Shown here: piece by piece, positions 34,806 to 43,904 of the stretch
Position numbering within the stretch: the first letter of the stretch is position 1
Layout: each line of letters opens with the position of its first letter
Origin: Bradyrhizobium sp. CCBAU 51765
GTDB lineage: Bacteria; Pseudomonadota; Alphaproteobacteria; Rhizobiales; Xanthobacteraceae
NCBI RefSeq assembly: GCF_015291725.1
Contig: NZ_CP030038.1
Location: 1,725,001-1,789,000 of the forward strand
Length of the DNA stretch: 64,000 bases
Direction: 5' to 3'
The notes under the pieces: model-generated
Databases searched by the model: none
Seen by the model: the letters and a program-made list of their open reading frames with translations, nothing else
What the model was told of the DNA's origin: nothing
Program-made: the position numbers and the translations under genes

Positions 34806-37800
34806 ATGGTTCGCCCCGCTCCTGCTCTCTCGAGAAATCCAGTCATGACCGAATCTCTCGCGGGCGGCGCTGCCGCCGCGCCGCTCTCAATGCGTGCCGC
34901 TGCTACTCTCACCTCCGCCGCCGTCAGGGCGGCCCGACACCTCTTGACTGATCTCGAACGCGGCCGTCGCATCGATGCCGCCGTCCTGCGTAGCGCCATG
35001 GAGGCGGCATTCGGCGCCTCGGACGCGGACGGCGCCTGGAACTGGAAGACCGCCTATGACGTCTGCGAGGCGGCAACAGTTCTATTTCTTCGCAAGTTCG
35101 GTCCGGCCATGCGCGCCAAGGCTGGCTCGACGGCTGCCATGCTGCCAATGCTCGCGAGAATCGCGAGCTGTCTGCCGACCCATACGCGGCGTTCCGAAGA
35201 CAGTCAGGCGTTTCAGCGATTCTCGACGCCGATTTCGCTTGGACTGGCGGCATGCACCGCTGCCTCTATTACGCCTGCCGACCGCGTTCTGGAGCCGTCC
35301 GCGGGCACAGGCCTGCTCGCAGTCTTTGCAGAGCTCGCCGGCGGCGCCTTGGTGTTGAACGAGTTGGCCGAGGCCCGCGCGGAGCTGCTCGATCAGCTAT
35401 TCGCGGGCGTTAAGGTCACGCGGTTCGATGCCGCGCAAATCGATGATCACCTCGATGCGAGTGTCACACCTAGCGTCGTCCTGATGAACCCGCCGTTCTC
35501 CGCGGTAGCGAATGTCGATCGACGGATGGCGGATGCGGCTCTCCGCCACATCGCTTCGGCGCTGGCGCGTCTCTGCGACGGTGGGCGCCTCGTCGCCATC
35601 GCTGGTGCAAGCTTCGCGCCGGATAACCCGACATGGCGAGATGCCTTTGTTCGCCTCCAGGAACGCGGGCGCGTGGTGTTTTCTGCCGCCATTGACGGGA
35701 CCGTTTACGCCAAGCACGGCACTCAGACGGATACTAGGCTGCTTGTGATCGACAAGCTGCCCGCTGCCGATCCGACGGCTTTTCCTGCCTCGCCAGGCAT
35801 GGCGGCCGATGTCGCTACCTTGCTTGGCTGGGTGAATCTGCATGTGCCTCCAAGGCTGACCGTCACCACGCCATCGGAGATCGCTGCTATCGGGCGGCCA
35901 GCGATGTCGCAATTGGTCGGCGCCGTCGCACCACGCCCATCGTCCACTTCGAGAGACACCGCGCCAGTAGGCGCAGAACTGATCTACGAGACGGTCGAAT
36001 GGTCCCCGCCGGAAGGCGCCCGGCTGACCGATGCGCTTTATGAGGAATACGGACTACAGTCGATCTGCATTCCCGGATCATGCGCACATCCGACCAAGCT
36101 CGTGCAGTCTGCCGCGATGGCGTCCGTTGCGCCACCGAAGCCATCCTATCGTCCGCACCTGCCCGCCAATGTCATGGACGACGGAGTTCTGTCGGATGCT
36201 CAGCTGGAGAGCATCATCTATGCCGGCGAGGCGCATTCCGAATTCCTGGCAGGCGCTTGGACGGTCGACACGACCTTTGACCTTGTGGCCGCCGCGCGCG
36301 ACGACACCGAAAATGCCGTCCGCTTTCGCCGCGGCTGGTTTTTGGGCGATGGCACCGGGGCGGGCAAGGGGCGGCAGGTCGCCGGGATTTTGCTCGACAA
36401 CTGGTTCAAGGGCCGCCGCCGTGCGGTCTGGATCAGCAAGTCCGACAAGCTGATCGAGGATGCGCAGCGCGATTGGTCCGCGCTCGGCATGGAGCGGCTG
36501 CTTGTTACGCCACTCTCGCGCTTCCGCCAAGGCACGCCGATCCGGCTCGCGGAAGGCGTCCTTTTTACCACCTACGCCACGCTACGGACCGACGAGCGCG
36601 GTGAGAAGCTTTCGCGTGTCAGGCAGATCGTCGAATGGTTGGGTTCGGACTTCGACGGAGTGATCGTCTTCGACGAGAGCCACGCCATGCAGAATGCGGT
36701 CGGGGGCAAGGGCGAGCGCGCCGACCAGGCTGCATCTCAGCAGGGGCGCGCCGGCCTGAGGCTCCAGCACGCCTTTCCAAATGCTCGTGTGGTCTACGTA
36801 TCGGCGACGGGCGCAACCACGGTCCACAACCTCGCTTATGCCCAGCGCCTTGGCCTTTGGGGCGGCGCCGACTTCTCGTTTGCCACGCGTGCCGAGTTCG
36901 TCGAAGCCATCGAGGAGGGCGGCGTCGCGGCGATGGAGGTGCTTGCGCGGGACCTCAAGGCGCTCGGTCTCTATGCGGCTCGCTCATTGTCCTACGAGGG
37001 TGTCGCGTACGACCTCGTTGAGCACCAGCTTACGCCGGAGCAGGTTCGCATCTACGATGCCTATGCCGGTGCGTTCAGCGTCATCCATAACAATCTCGAT
37101 GCGGCGATGCGGGCCGCCAACATCACCGGTGCAACTGGAACGTTGAACGGGCAGGCCAAGTCTGCGGCACGCTCCGCTTTCGAAAGCGCGAAGCAGCGCT
37201 TCTTCGGCCACCTCCTGACTTCGATGAAGACTCCATCGCTGGTCCAATCGATCGAGCACGATCTTGAGGCTGGACACGCCGCGGTCATCCAGATCGTGTC
37301 GACAGGCGAAGCGCTGATGGAGCGCCGGCTCGCCCAGATCCCGACTGAAGAGTGGGGCGACGTCCAGGTCGACATCACGCCGCGCGAGTATGTCCTCGAC
37401 TATCTCGCCCACTCCTTTCCGGTCCAGCTCTATGAGCCCTTTACCGACTCTGAAGGTAACCTCTGTTCCCGGCCTGTCTACCGCGACGGCCAGCCGGTCG
37501 AGAGTCGGGAAGCCGTCGCACGACGCGAGCGCCTCATCGAGAAGCTTGCATCACTACCGCCGGTACCTGGGGCACTGGATCAAGTCATCCAGCGCTTCGG
37601 CACCGAACTGGTTGCCGAGGTGACGGGCCGCTCGCGCCGCATCGTTCGCAAGGGCGACCGGCTGGTGGTCGAAAATCGAGCCGGTTCGGCAAACCTCGCT
37701 GAGACATCGGCTTTCATGGACGACGTCAAGCGCATCCTCGTGTTCTCCGACGCCGGCGGCACAGGGAGGAGCTACCATGCCGAACTGTCGGCCCGGAATT

Positions 37801-39167
37801 ACCGCCTGCGAGTCCATTACCTGCTCGAGCCCGGCTGGAAGGCCGATGCCGCGATCCAGGGCCTCGGCCGCACAAACCGGACCAATCAAGCGCAGCCACC
37901 GTTGTTTCGTCCCATCGCGACCGATGTGAAGGCCGAAAAGCGCTTTCTCAGCACCATTGCCCGCCGGCTAGACACGTTGGGTGCCATTACGCGCGGCCAG
38001 CGCCAGACGGGCGGGCAGGGCCTATTCCGGCCCGAGGATAACCTCGAAAGCCAGCATGGGCGCGATGCATTGCGCCAACTCTACATCTTGCTCGCGCGAG
38101 GGAAGGTCGACGGCTGCTCGCTTTGGAGGTTCGAGGATGCGACCGGTCTGAAGCTCATGGATGCGAATGGGCTCAGGGACGAGCTGCCGCCGATCACGAC
38201 GTTCCTGAACAGGTTGTTGGCGCTCACCATCGACCTCCAGAATGTGCTGTTCACCGCCTTTGAGCAGCTCTTGACCGCTCGGATCGAGGGCGCGGTCGCG
38301 TCGGGTACCTACGACGTCGGGCTGGAAACGCTCCGTGCCGAAAGCTTTGTCGTCACTGACCGGCGGACGATCTACGCCTATCCGGGCACCGGCGCCGAGA
38401 CCCGGCTGCTCACGATCACGCAGCGCCAGCGCAACCATCCTGTGGGTCTGGATGATGCTCTTGCTCATGTTTCCGATCGTCAGGCTGTCCTGCTAATCAA
38501 TGAGCGCTCGGGACGAGCCGCCGTGCAGGTCCCGACGGCGAGCGTCATGCTCGACGACGGCGAGATCGAGCGGCGCGTCCGCCTGATCCGGCCGATGGAT
38601 CAGCACACGGTCCCCTTGGACATGATGGCGGAGAGCTACTGGCTCGAAGCGGATCGTGAACGCTTCGCTGCGGCCTGGCTGGCGGAGCTTGCTGAGGTGT
38701 CTGAGTTCACGGAATCTACGATCAACGTTGTGGCGGGCTTGCTGCTACCAATCTGGAAGCGGCTGCCGAACGAATCGACCCGGGTCTATCGCCTTCAGAC
38801 CGATGCGGGCGAACGCATCATTGGACGCAAGGTTTCGGCCGCGTGGGTCGCAAGCGTCCTTGCGACGGACGCGCCTGCGCTGACACCAGGCGCTGCCTTT
38901 GCCGCGCTGATGGAGGGACGGACCGTCCTCGAACTCGCGGAAGAACTCCAGCTTCGCCGCGTTCGGGTGATGGGGGCTTACCGCATCGAGCTGTCGGGCT
39001 TCAACGACACGATGCGCGATCGCCTGCGGGCTTACGGTCTCTTTGGGGAGATCATCTCCTGGAAGCTCCGTATGTTCGTGCCCACGGACACGAGCGGTGT
39101 CGAGATCCTGTCGAGAGTGCTCGACACCTATCCGGTGGCGCGCATCGGCGAGCGGGAGGCCGCCTGA
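34806..39167 (+). CDS. methylase-helicase fusion of the strawberry notch family
   Basis: This encodes 1453 residues from ATG 34806, with AAAGGAG eight bases before; an internal ATG at 34845 is possible. The N-terminal part holds an adenine-methyltransferase-like domain: LEPSAGTGLLA near residue 160 and LMNPPFSA near 227. A superfamily 2 helicase follows: GDGTGAGKGRQVAG near 514, VFDESHAMQN near 622, and a second lobe with GLGRTNRTNQ near 1018. Such giant proteins are a hallmark of rhizobial ICEs and plasmids. The target is unknown; protection or processing of incoming DNA is a reasonable guess. Its stop overlaps the Toprim gene start. Confidence 0.9.
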   Translation: MVRPAPALSRNPVMTESLAGGAAAAPLSMRAAATLTSAAVRAARHLLTDLERGRRIDAAVLRSAMEAAFGASDADGAWNWKTAYDVCEAATVLFLRKFGPAMRAKAGSTAAMLPMLARIASCLPTHTRRSEDSQAFQRFSTPISLGLAACTAASITPADRVLEPSAGTGLLAVFAELAGGALVLNELAEARAELLDQLFAGVKVTRFDAAQIDDHLDASVTPSVVLMNPPFSAVANVDRRMADAALRHIASALARLCDGGRLVAIAGASFAPDNPTWRDAFVRLQERGRVVFSAAIDGTVYAKHGTQTDTRLLVIDKLPAADPTAFPASPGMAADVATLLGWVNLHVPPRLTVTTPSEIAAIGRPAMSQLVGAVAPRPSSTSRDTAPVGAELIYETVEWSPPEGARLTDALYEEYGLQSICIPGSCAHPTKLVQSAAMASVAPPKPSYRPHLPANVMDDGVLSDAQLESIIYAGEAHSEFLAGAWTVDTTFDLVAAARDDTENAVRFRRGWFLGDGTGAGKGRQVAGILLDNWFKGRRRAVWISKSDKLIEDAQRDWSALGMERLLVTPLSRFRQGTPIRLAEGVLFTTYATLRTDERGEKLSRVRQIVEWLGSDFDGVIVFDESHAMQNAVGGKGERADQAASQQGRAGLRLQHAFPNARVVYVSATGATTVHNLAYAQRLGLWGGADFSFATRAEFVEAIEEGGVAAMEVLARDLKALGLYAARSLSYEGVAYDLVEHQLTPEQVRIYDAYAGAFSVIHNNLDAAMRAANITGATGTLNGQAKSAARSAFESAKQRFFGHLLTSMKTPSLVQSIEHDLEAGHAAVIQIVSTGEALMERRLAQIPTEEWGDVQVDITPREYVLDYLAHSFPVQLYEPFTDSEGNLCSRPVYRDGQPVESREAVARRERLIEKLASLPPVPGALDQVIQRFGTELVAEVTGRSRRIVRKGDRLVVENRAGSANLAETSAFMDDVKRILVFSDAGGTGRSYHAELSARNYRLRVHYLLEPGWKADAAIQGLGRTNRTNQAQPPLFRPIATDVKAEKRFLSTIARRLDTLGAITRGQRQTGGQGLFRPEDNLESQHGRDALRQLYILLARGKVDGCSLWRFEDATGLKLMDANGLRDELPPITTFLNRLLALTIDLQNVLFTAFEQLLTARIEGAVASGTYDVGLETLRAESFVVTDRRTIYAYPGTGAETRLLTITQRQRNHPVGLDDALAHVSDRQAVLLINERSGRAAVQVPTASVMLDDGEIERRVRLIRPMDQHTVPLDMMAESYWLEADRERFAAAWLAELAEVSEFTESTINVVAGLLLPIWKRLPNESTRVYRLQTDAGERIIGRKVSAAWVASVLATDAPALTPGAAFAALMEGRTVLELAEELQLRRVRVMGAYRIELSGFNDTMRDRLRAYGLFGEIISWKLRMFVPTDTSGVEILSRVLDTYPVARIGEREAA

Positions 39168-40228
39168 TGTCCCGCGATGCTTCCGAACTGGCACGCCGCC
39201 TCTCGCGCGAGGCTGAGGCGGTGTGTCGACACTATCTCTCCAATGGCAGGCGGGCGGGGCGGTACTGGCTGGTCGGCGACGTTCACAACACGCCGGGCCG
39301 CTCGTTGTTCGTGCGGCTGCACGAATCGCTGAAGGGACCCGCTGGGAAATGGACCGACGCCGCAACGGGCGAACATGGTGATCTCCTCGACATCATCCGC
39401 GAAAGTCTGGCCTTGCGAGACTTTCGCGAGGTCGCCGAGGAGGCGAGGCGGTTTCTAAAGCTGCCTCGTTCAGAGCCGCAATTCGCTCCGAAAACCATTC
39501 GTCCAGTCGTGCCGGCCGGATCGCAGGAAGCCGCTCGTCGGCTCTTTGCGATATCCAGCCCGATTGAAGCGACACTAGCTGAGGCGTACTTGCAGCGCCG
39601 CAGAATTACTTGCATCAACCATGGTGGCAGCTTGCGCTTCCATCCTCGTTGCTACTATCGACCAGACGAGCATTCGTCGATCGAAACCTGGCCGGCGATG
39701 ATAGCCTGTGTCACCGACCTCGATGGACGGATCACAGGCGTACACCGCACTTGGCTCGATCCAGACGGTTTTGATCGCGTGCGGCTCGGCAAGGCTCCGA
39801 TCGACACGCCGCGACGCGCCATGGGTGACCTTCTCGGCAACGCCGTTCGCTTCGGCGTGGTCGATGATGTGCTCGCTGCCGGCGAGGGAATCGAGACCAT
39901 GCTGTCACTGCGTTACGCACTGCCAGCCCTGCCCATGGCCGCCGCGCTTTCGGCCAATCATCTCGCAGCCATGTTGCTGCCGTCTGGCCTGCGTCGGCTC
40001 TATATCGCCCGCGATGACGATGCTGCCGGAGATGCCGTACAGGCTATTCTTACGCAGCGCGCGGAAGAGGTCGGCATTGAAGCGATTGCGCTGTCGCCTC
40101 GGGTGGGCGACTTCAACGAAGATCTGCACATCTTCGGCCTCGAGGCCCTCCGGGCAGCGTTGCGGCTTCAACTCGTACCAGAGGACGTCGTCCGATTCCT
40201 GCATTCTCCGGCAGTAGCCGCGGAATAG
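39167..40228 (+). CDS. Toprim-domain protein (plasmid primase-like)
   Basis: This encodes 353 residues from ATG 39167, which overlaps the previous stop (TGATG). The N-terminal region RYWLVGDVHNTPGRSLFVRL and WTDAATGEHGDLLDII is the DUF7146-type part. The Toprim domain (about 230-320) has LAAGEGIETMLSL (catalytic E) and LYIARDDDAAG (DxD). It may prime or process DNA with the helicase encoded upstream. It pairs with the strawberry notch gene in many elements of this family. Confidence 0.88.
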   Translation: MSRDASELARRLSREAEAVCRHYLSNGRRAGRYWLVGDVHNTPGRSLFVRLHESLKGPAGKWTDAATGEHGDLLDIIRESLALRDFREVAEEARRFLKLPRSEPQFAPKTIRPVVPAGSQEAARRLFAISSPIEATLAEAYLQRRRITCINHGGSLRFHPRCYYRPDEHSSIETWPAMIACVTDLDGRITGVHRTWLDPDGFDRVRLGKAPIDTPRRAMGDLLGNAVRFGVVDDVLAAGEGIETMLSLRYALPALPMAAALSANHLAAMLLPSGLRRLYIARDDDAAGDAVQAILTQRAEEVGIEAIALSPRVGDFNEDLHIFGLEALRAALRLQLVPEDVVRFLHSPAVAAE

Positions 40229-40567
40229 CCGCGACGTGTCGCTCGGCGTCAGCAGGTCGGTCATAGCGAGGCCACTGCCGGAAGAGGACGCGACCACGGG
40301 CCTTCTAGAGGGCGATCGGACGGCAAGCGGTTCGGGCCGGCAATGGCTGCGACCGGCTATTTTCCGCCGCGCGTCGGCGATGGGAAGACACATTATTTAT
40401 CTGCCCGGCGCGCTTTGCATCGCGAAGCAAAATAGCCGGCCTCCGCCATCCTCCGCTGCGCTTCGGCCCTCCGCTCTGCTCCGGGTTCTGGCCCGTTCCG
40501 CCTGCCGTCTGAGTGATCGCCACGAAGGCCGCGATGGTCGCGGCCGATCCGGCAAAGGATCGCCTTA
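40229..40567. other. intergenic region before DUF2493
   Basis: No credible gene. GC-rich repeats such as CTCCGCTGCGCTTCGGCCCT (40450-40469) and similar purine-pyrimidine blocks resemble those before DUF736. The last 60 bp contain the hairpin described separately. Confidence 0.5.
40527..40545 (+). promoter_or_regulatory. leader hairpin of the DUF2493 gene
   Basis: A perfect 8-bp stem GGCCGCGA/TCGCGGCC with loop TGG lies 22 bases before ATG 40568. The surrounding GATCGCCA and loop are repeated before the DUF736 gene. Confidence 0.55.
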
Positions 40568-41491
40568 ATGACCGATCACGATGACATCGAACCGCCGCAC
40601 GCCGCATCTGCGACCGAACACGTTCTTACCGAATTGCAGCTCTTCGGTTACCGCCCCTTCGACGACCAGCCTGATCCACGGCCGCTTCCCGAGGGCAGGA
40701 TCATTACCGGTGCCGTCGCTGACATCTTCGATGCCCTGGTCGCCACGTTGAGCGACACGCGGCTCGAGCCGGACCTCGACGATCTGCTCTGGTCGACCGT
40801 CAACCTGTTCCATCGTGCCGTCGACCGCATCGGTCGCCAACTCGACGACAACGAACAGGCGCAACGCAAGAGTCAGCGCGAGCAGGACGGCTCCGAAGTT
40901 CGATCGGTCGAACTCGAGCGCGTGACGGCGGAAGGCATCACATTGATCGAGCGTCGCGACTGCCTGGAGCTCTTCCGCGACCAGGCCATCGAGCGCTTTG
41001 AGACACACACCGGTTCATTCTGGCGCCCTCGATCGGGATCGCTGGTCAACCACCGTACGCTGACCGCAGCGATGATCGACTCCCGCGACTTCATCGCGGC
41101 CAAGCGCCGCGCCGAGACCGAGGTCATGTTGCCGCCAGGACCGAAGATCGCACTCACCGGAGGGCTCGACTTCAAAGACCATCATCTGATCTGGGATCGC
41201 CTCGACAAGGTTCACGCCAAGCATCCCGACATGGTCCTGCTCCACGGCGGCTCCCCGAAGGGGGCCGAATTGATCGCCTCCAAATGGGCGACTACCCGTA
41301 AGGTGCCTCAGATCGCCTTCAAGCCCGACTGGACGAAACATGCCAAGGCAGCGCCGTTCAAGCGCAATGACGCCATGCTTGAACTCCTGCCGATCGGCGT
41401 CATGCACTTCCCGGGCACAGGAATCCAGGACAACTTGGCCGATAAGGCGAAGCGGCTTGGCATCCCGGTCTGGATGTTCGGCGGCGCGTGA
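40568..41491 (+). CDS. DUF2493 (SLOG-fold) protein
   Basis: This encodes 307 residues. The N-terminal 170 are helical. The C-terminal Rossmann-like SLOG domain reads KIALTGGLDFKDHHLIWDRL, then LLHGGSPKGAELIASKWA and FPGTGIQDNLADKAKRLGIP. SLOG proteins bind nucleotides or nucleotide-derived signals; a DprA-like or sensor role is possible. The product is a standard backbone protein of this ICE and plasmid family. Its stop overlaps a possible upstream start of the next frame. Confidence 0.88.
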   Translation: MTDHDDIEPPHAASATEHVLTELQLFGYRPFDDQPDPRPLPEGRIITGAVADIFDALVATLSDTRLEPDLDDLLWSTVNLFHRAVDRIGRQLDDNEQAQRKSQREQDGSEVRSVELERVTAEGITLIERRDCLELFRDQAIERFETHTGSFWRPRSGSLVNHRTLTAAMIDSRDFIAAKRRAETEVMLPPGPKIALTGGLDFKDHHLIWDRLDKVHAKHPDMVLLHGGSPKGAELIASKWATTRKVPQIAFKPDWTKHAKAAPFKRNDAMLELLPIGVMHFPGTGIQDNLADKAKRLGIPVWMFGGA

Positions 41492-41631
41492 GCGCCGCCT
41501 TCTCAACTGAAGCCTTCGAGGCGAAATTGCTCACGCCGCAACTCCGCCTCGTTTCGGTCTCATATCCAGAGTTGCGCCGTGGTGGTGGTGGAAGGCGCAA
41601 CTCGTACATCTATGCACATGGAGCCACCACC

Positions 41632-42081
41632 ATGCTCGCTATTGGGCTTGTTCTCAATACACTCGGCATCGGCCTATTCTGCTGGGCGATTTTCGCGCTC
41701 GCAGTGTATGCCCTGCCGTTTTTCGTCGCACTGAGTATCGGGATGACCGCGTTTCAGAGCGGTGCCGGCCTCATCGGCGCGCTGCTTCTTGGAACGACCG
41801 GCGGTGCGCTGACGCTTGTCCTCGGCCAGATCGCCTTTGCTGTTACTCGGTCCTTGGCCTTGCGCATCGCAATCGCGACAGCATTCGCTGTTCCCGCCGC
41901 CGTCGCCGGCTATCATGTGGTGTTCGCCGTGTCCCATATCGGGGTGCCTTCGCTGGCCTGGCGTGAAGTCTTCGCTTGCCTGGGCGCGGTTTGCATTGGC
42001 GTTACGTCATGGACGCGCTTGATTGTTTTGGCGAAGACCGGCCCGTTCGAGCCGGATGGGGTGGTGGAGAACCCGTCCTAA
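41632..42081 (+). CDS. small integral membrane protein
   Basis: This encodes 149 residues from ATG 41632. About four hydrophobic segments are seen: residues 3-25, 29-50, 58-82 and 90-112. A short cytosolic tail follows (FEPDGVVENPS). The family is not recognised by name, but such proteins occur at this place in related elements. A link to mating-pair formation or entry exclusion is speculation. Confidence 0.7.
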   Translation: MLAIGLVLNTLGIGLFCWAIFALAVYALPFFVALSIGMTAFQSGAGLIGALLLGTTGGALTLVLGQIAFAVTRSLALRIAIATAFAVPAAVAGYHVVFAVSHIGVPSLAWREVFACLGAVCIGVTSWTRLIVLAKTGPFEPDGVVENPS

Positions 42082-42088
42082 CCAGTTC

Positions 42089-42185
42089 TTACGGCCACAT
42101 GGCCCGAGCGGACGACCCTTTTCCGGCTTCATCGTCGAACAGGTGCGCGTAGATCGGCGCGATGAACGGGGGATGATCGAAACCT
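42089..42185 (-). pseudogene. inverted remnant of a DUF736 gene
   Basis: Read on the minus strand, the end of this segment is FDHPPFIAPIYAHLFDDEA then GKGSS, very like LDDPSFNAPIYANLFDDEG of the intact DUF736 gene at 42659. It has no start, and the region 5' of it is frame-broken. It is a decayed copy in the opposite orientation. Confidence 0.7.
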
Positions 42186-42658
42186 GAGCGCGGAGAGGCC
42201 GTCCTGCTCGGAACTCCTCGATCAAGCTGCCGACATTCGGTCTGGCCCACGCAGCCGCGGCAGAGCGATCCTACCTCGATCGATTCTTGGGAGACGATGC
42301 CGCCCTTTGCAGGAAATTGTTTCTCTTTCTGCCCTGAATGGTTCCGACCTCTTGTTCATCAAAACCGAGATAGCCACGCTTCTCCAGAGATTGTGGTTCA
42401 GCACGCGGACGCACGTGGCCTCGTTGATGGCTTGATCTGGCCGAAGACCGGCTTCGCCTCGATCGTCTGAGCCGCAACGCCGTTGATGCGACTTTCTTCC
42501 CCTGGGCTTCGCCCATTCCTCGCGAGACAAGAAAGTCGCCACAACGACGTCCTTCGCTGCGCTCCGGCCCGAGCGGGTGCGTCGCCGATCGTCCTCGGCC
42601 CTAGATCGCCATCGAGGCCGCGATGGTCGCGGGCTCGAAACACAACAGGAGAAGTGAC
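42186..42658. other. gene-poor region with decayed sequence and a long inverted repeat
   Basis: On the minus strand around 42430-42480 the sequence IEAKPVFGQIKP resembles the VEPVFGQIK box of some transposases, but it is frame-broken. GCGACTTTCTT (42488-42498) and AAGAAAGTCGC (42529-42539) form a perfect 11-bp inverted repeat. The DUF736 leader hairpin lies at the right end. Confidence 0.4.
42613..42637 (+). promoter_or_regulatory. leader hairpin of the DUF736 gene
   Basis: CGAGGCCGCGA/TCGCGGGCTCG form an 11-bp stem with one mismatch and a TGG loop. The core CCGCGA-TGG-TCGCGG is the same as before the DUF2493 gene. It lies 21 bases before ATG 42659, ahead of the AGGAGA ribosome site. Confidence 0.55.
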
Positions 42659-42979
42659 ATGGCTAACATCGGTTCTTTCAAGAAGGTCGGCAACGAATTC
42701 CAGGGCGAGATCGTGACCCTGAGCCTGAAGGCCAAGGGCGTCCGCATCGTCGCCGAGACCAACCGGTCCAACGAAAACGCTCCCAGCCACCGCATCTATG
42801 TGGGCCGGGCGGAGATCGGCGCAGCCTGGTCGAAGCGTTCCGAGGAGGGCCGCGATTACCTCTCACTCAAGCTCGACGACCCCTCGTTCAACGCGCCGAT
42901 CTACGCGAACCTGTTCGACGACGAAGGCGGTGAAGGCTACACCCTGCTCTGGTCGCGGCCGCGCAAGACCGGCGAGTAA
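42659..42979 (+). CDS. DUF736 protein
   Basis: This encodes 106 residues. Typical DUF736 order: ANIGSFKKVGNEFQGEIVTL, then RVYVGRAEIGAAW-like and YLSLKLDDPSFNAPIYANLF. These small beta-rich proteins are near-universal on rhizobial conjugative elements; their function is not established. The gene has its own hairpin leader and a strong terminator-like hairpin after it. A decayed inverted copy lies 470 bp upstream. Confidence 0.92.
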   Translation: MANIGSFKKVGNEFQGEIVTLSLKAKGVRIVAETNRSNENAPSHRIYVGRAEIGAAWSKRSEEGRDYLSLKLDDPSFNAPIYANLFDDEGGEGYTLLWSRPRKTGE

Positions 42980-42980
42980 G

Positions 42981-43022
42981 AGCGCCCCACCAAGCCCCGT
43001 CCGGTCCGCCGGGCGGGGCGCT
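42981..43022 (+). terminator. terminator-like hairpin after DUF736
   Basis: AGCGCCCC (42981-42988) pairs with GGGGCGCT (43015-43022), with further GC pairing inside. There is no T tract, so it may act as a bidirectional or Rho-assisted terminator between the converging DUF736 and XRE genes. Confidence 0.55.
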
Positions 43023-43043
43023 TCGCGGTCGGCCTGAAGGGGC

Positions 43044-43271
43044 TTACGATTTGCTAAGCCGCGGAGCCTTTTTGAGCAGGTCCCCCGGTTCGACCCCCAA
43101 TGCTTCAGCAATTTGTCCGAGCACGGTGACGCTTGCTGATACATCGCCGCGCTCGATGGCGCCGACGTAACGGGCGCTTAAACCCGCGCGCTCGGCCAGC
43201 TCCTCCTGCGTCATTTGTAGATCGTGGCGTTTCCGACGCAGATTCACAGCCATGATCTCTTTGAGATCCAT
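43044..43271 (-). CDS. XRE-family regulator, QseC-like
   Basis: This encodes 75 residues, almost only a helix-turn-helix (DLQMTQEELAERAGLSARYVG, then ERGDVSASV). It is divergent from the small DUF2285 gene at 43464. In ICEMlSymR7A the small XRE protein QseC lies in the same arrangement and controls its own gene and qseM. A perfect palindrome GGAACGATCGTTCC lies 20 bases upstream of the start. The assignment rests on family and layout, not on a sequence comparison I could run. Confidence 0.75.
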   Translation of the reverse strand: MDLKEIMAVNLRRKRHDLQMTQEELAERAGLSARYVGAIERGDVSASVTVLGQIAEALGVEPGDLLKKAPRLSKS

Positions 43272-43291
43272 GGCGATATGGGAACTGAGCC

Positions 43292-43305
43292 GGAACGATC
43301 GTTCC
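43292..43305. promoter_or_regulatory. palindromic operator near the QseC-like gene
   Basis: GGAACGATCGTTCC is a perfect 14-bp palindrome, 20 bases upstream of the minus-strand start at 43271. It is the likely autoregulatory site of that XRE protein. Confidence 0.5.
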
Positions 43306-43438
43306 TATTCGTGTCCGAACATGCTATCGAGGGTGGCGGCGTTACGTGCGCGACCGAACTCGGCCACCGATCTACCAAACGAATATTCAGGATTCGAACG
43401 GGGGGCGGAGGTCTGGATTGCGACCAAACCATGGCGTA

Positions 43439-43448
43439 GCCTATAGGC
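43439..43448. promoter_or_regulatory. palindrome before the QseM-like gene
   Basis: GCCTATAGGC is a perfect 10-bp palindrome, 15 bases before ATG 43464. Its sequence differs from the site at 43292, so either the regulator tolerates both or a second protein binds here. Confidence 0.35.
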
Positions 43449-43463
43449 GTTCTAAAAGCGGGT

Positions 43464-43739
43464 ATGATGCAGAAGCCATCCCTAGATCCAGACGTAGCTG
43501 ACAGTGCGCCGAACGAGCCGCTGCTGACTGCCTATGACGAACAGCATGTCGTTACGTACATGCGCCTCCTGCAGGCGCAGGGCGAGGGGGCGGACTGGCG
43601 CGAAGTTGCTCGAGTGGTCTTGCATATGGACCCAGAGCGAGAGCTGGATCGTGCGCAGCGCGCATATCAGAGTCATCTTGCGCGCGCCAAATGGGTGACG
43701 GAGCAAGGACGACTCTTGCGCGGTGCCGGGTCGAAATAG
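43464..43739 (+). CDS. DUF2285 small protein, QseM-like antiactivator
   Basis: This encodes 91 residues. LTAYDEQHVVTYMRLLQAQ, then GADWREVARVVLHMDPERE and QSHLARAKWVTEQG, is the DUF2285 pattern. In ICEMlSymR7A a DUF2285 protein of this size, QseM, binds and blocks the activator FseA and so keeps transfer off. Here the same neighbours are present: a divergent XRE gene and a downstream DUF6499-DUF2285 protein. The role is inferred from that parallel. Confidence 0.75.
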   Translation: MMQKPSLDPDVADSAPNEPLLTAYDEQHVVTYMRLLQAQGEGADWREVARVVLHMDPERELDRAQRAYQSHLARAKWVTEQGRLLRGAGSK

Positions 43740-43904
43740 AAGAAAATCACCGGCTGGCGGCTTGCAGGCAGAACTATTTTCTTTTGCTGACCGGTGGTCA
43801 TTCCGGTGCACCACGTGGTGCCAAACTAGGGGCTTCCTACAACCGCCTCGTTCATACCTATTGCGGCGCAATCGTCGTTAGCAGCGTGCAATGGGGCGGA
43901 AGCA

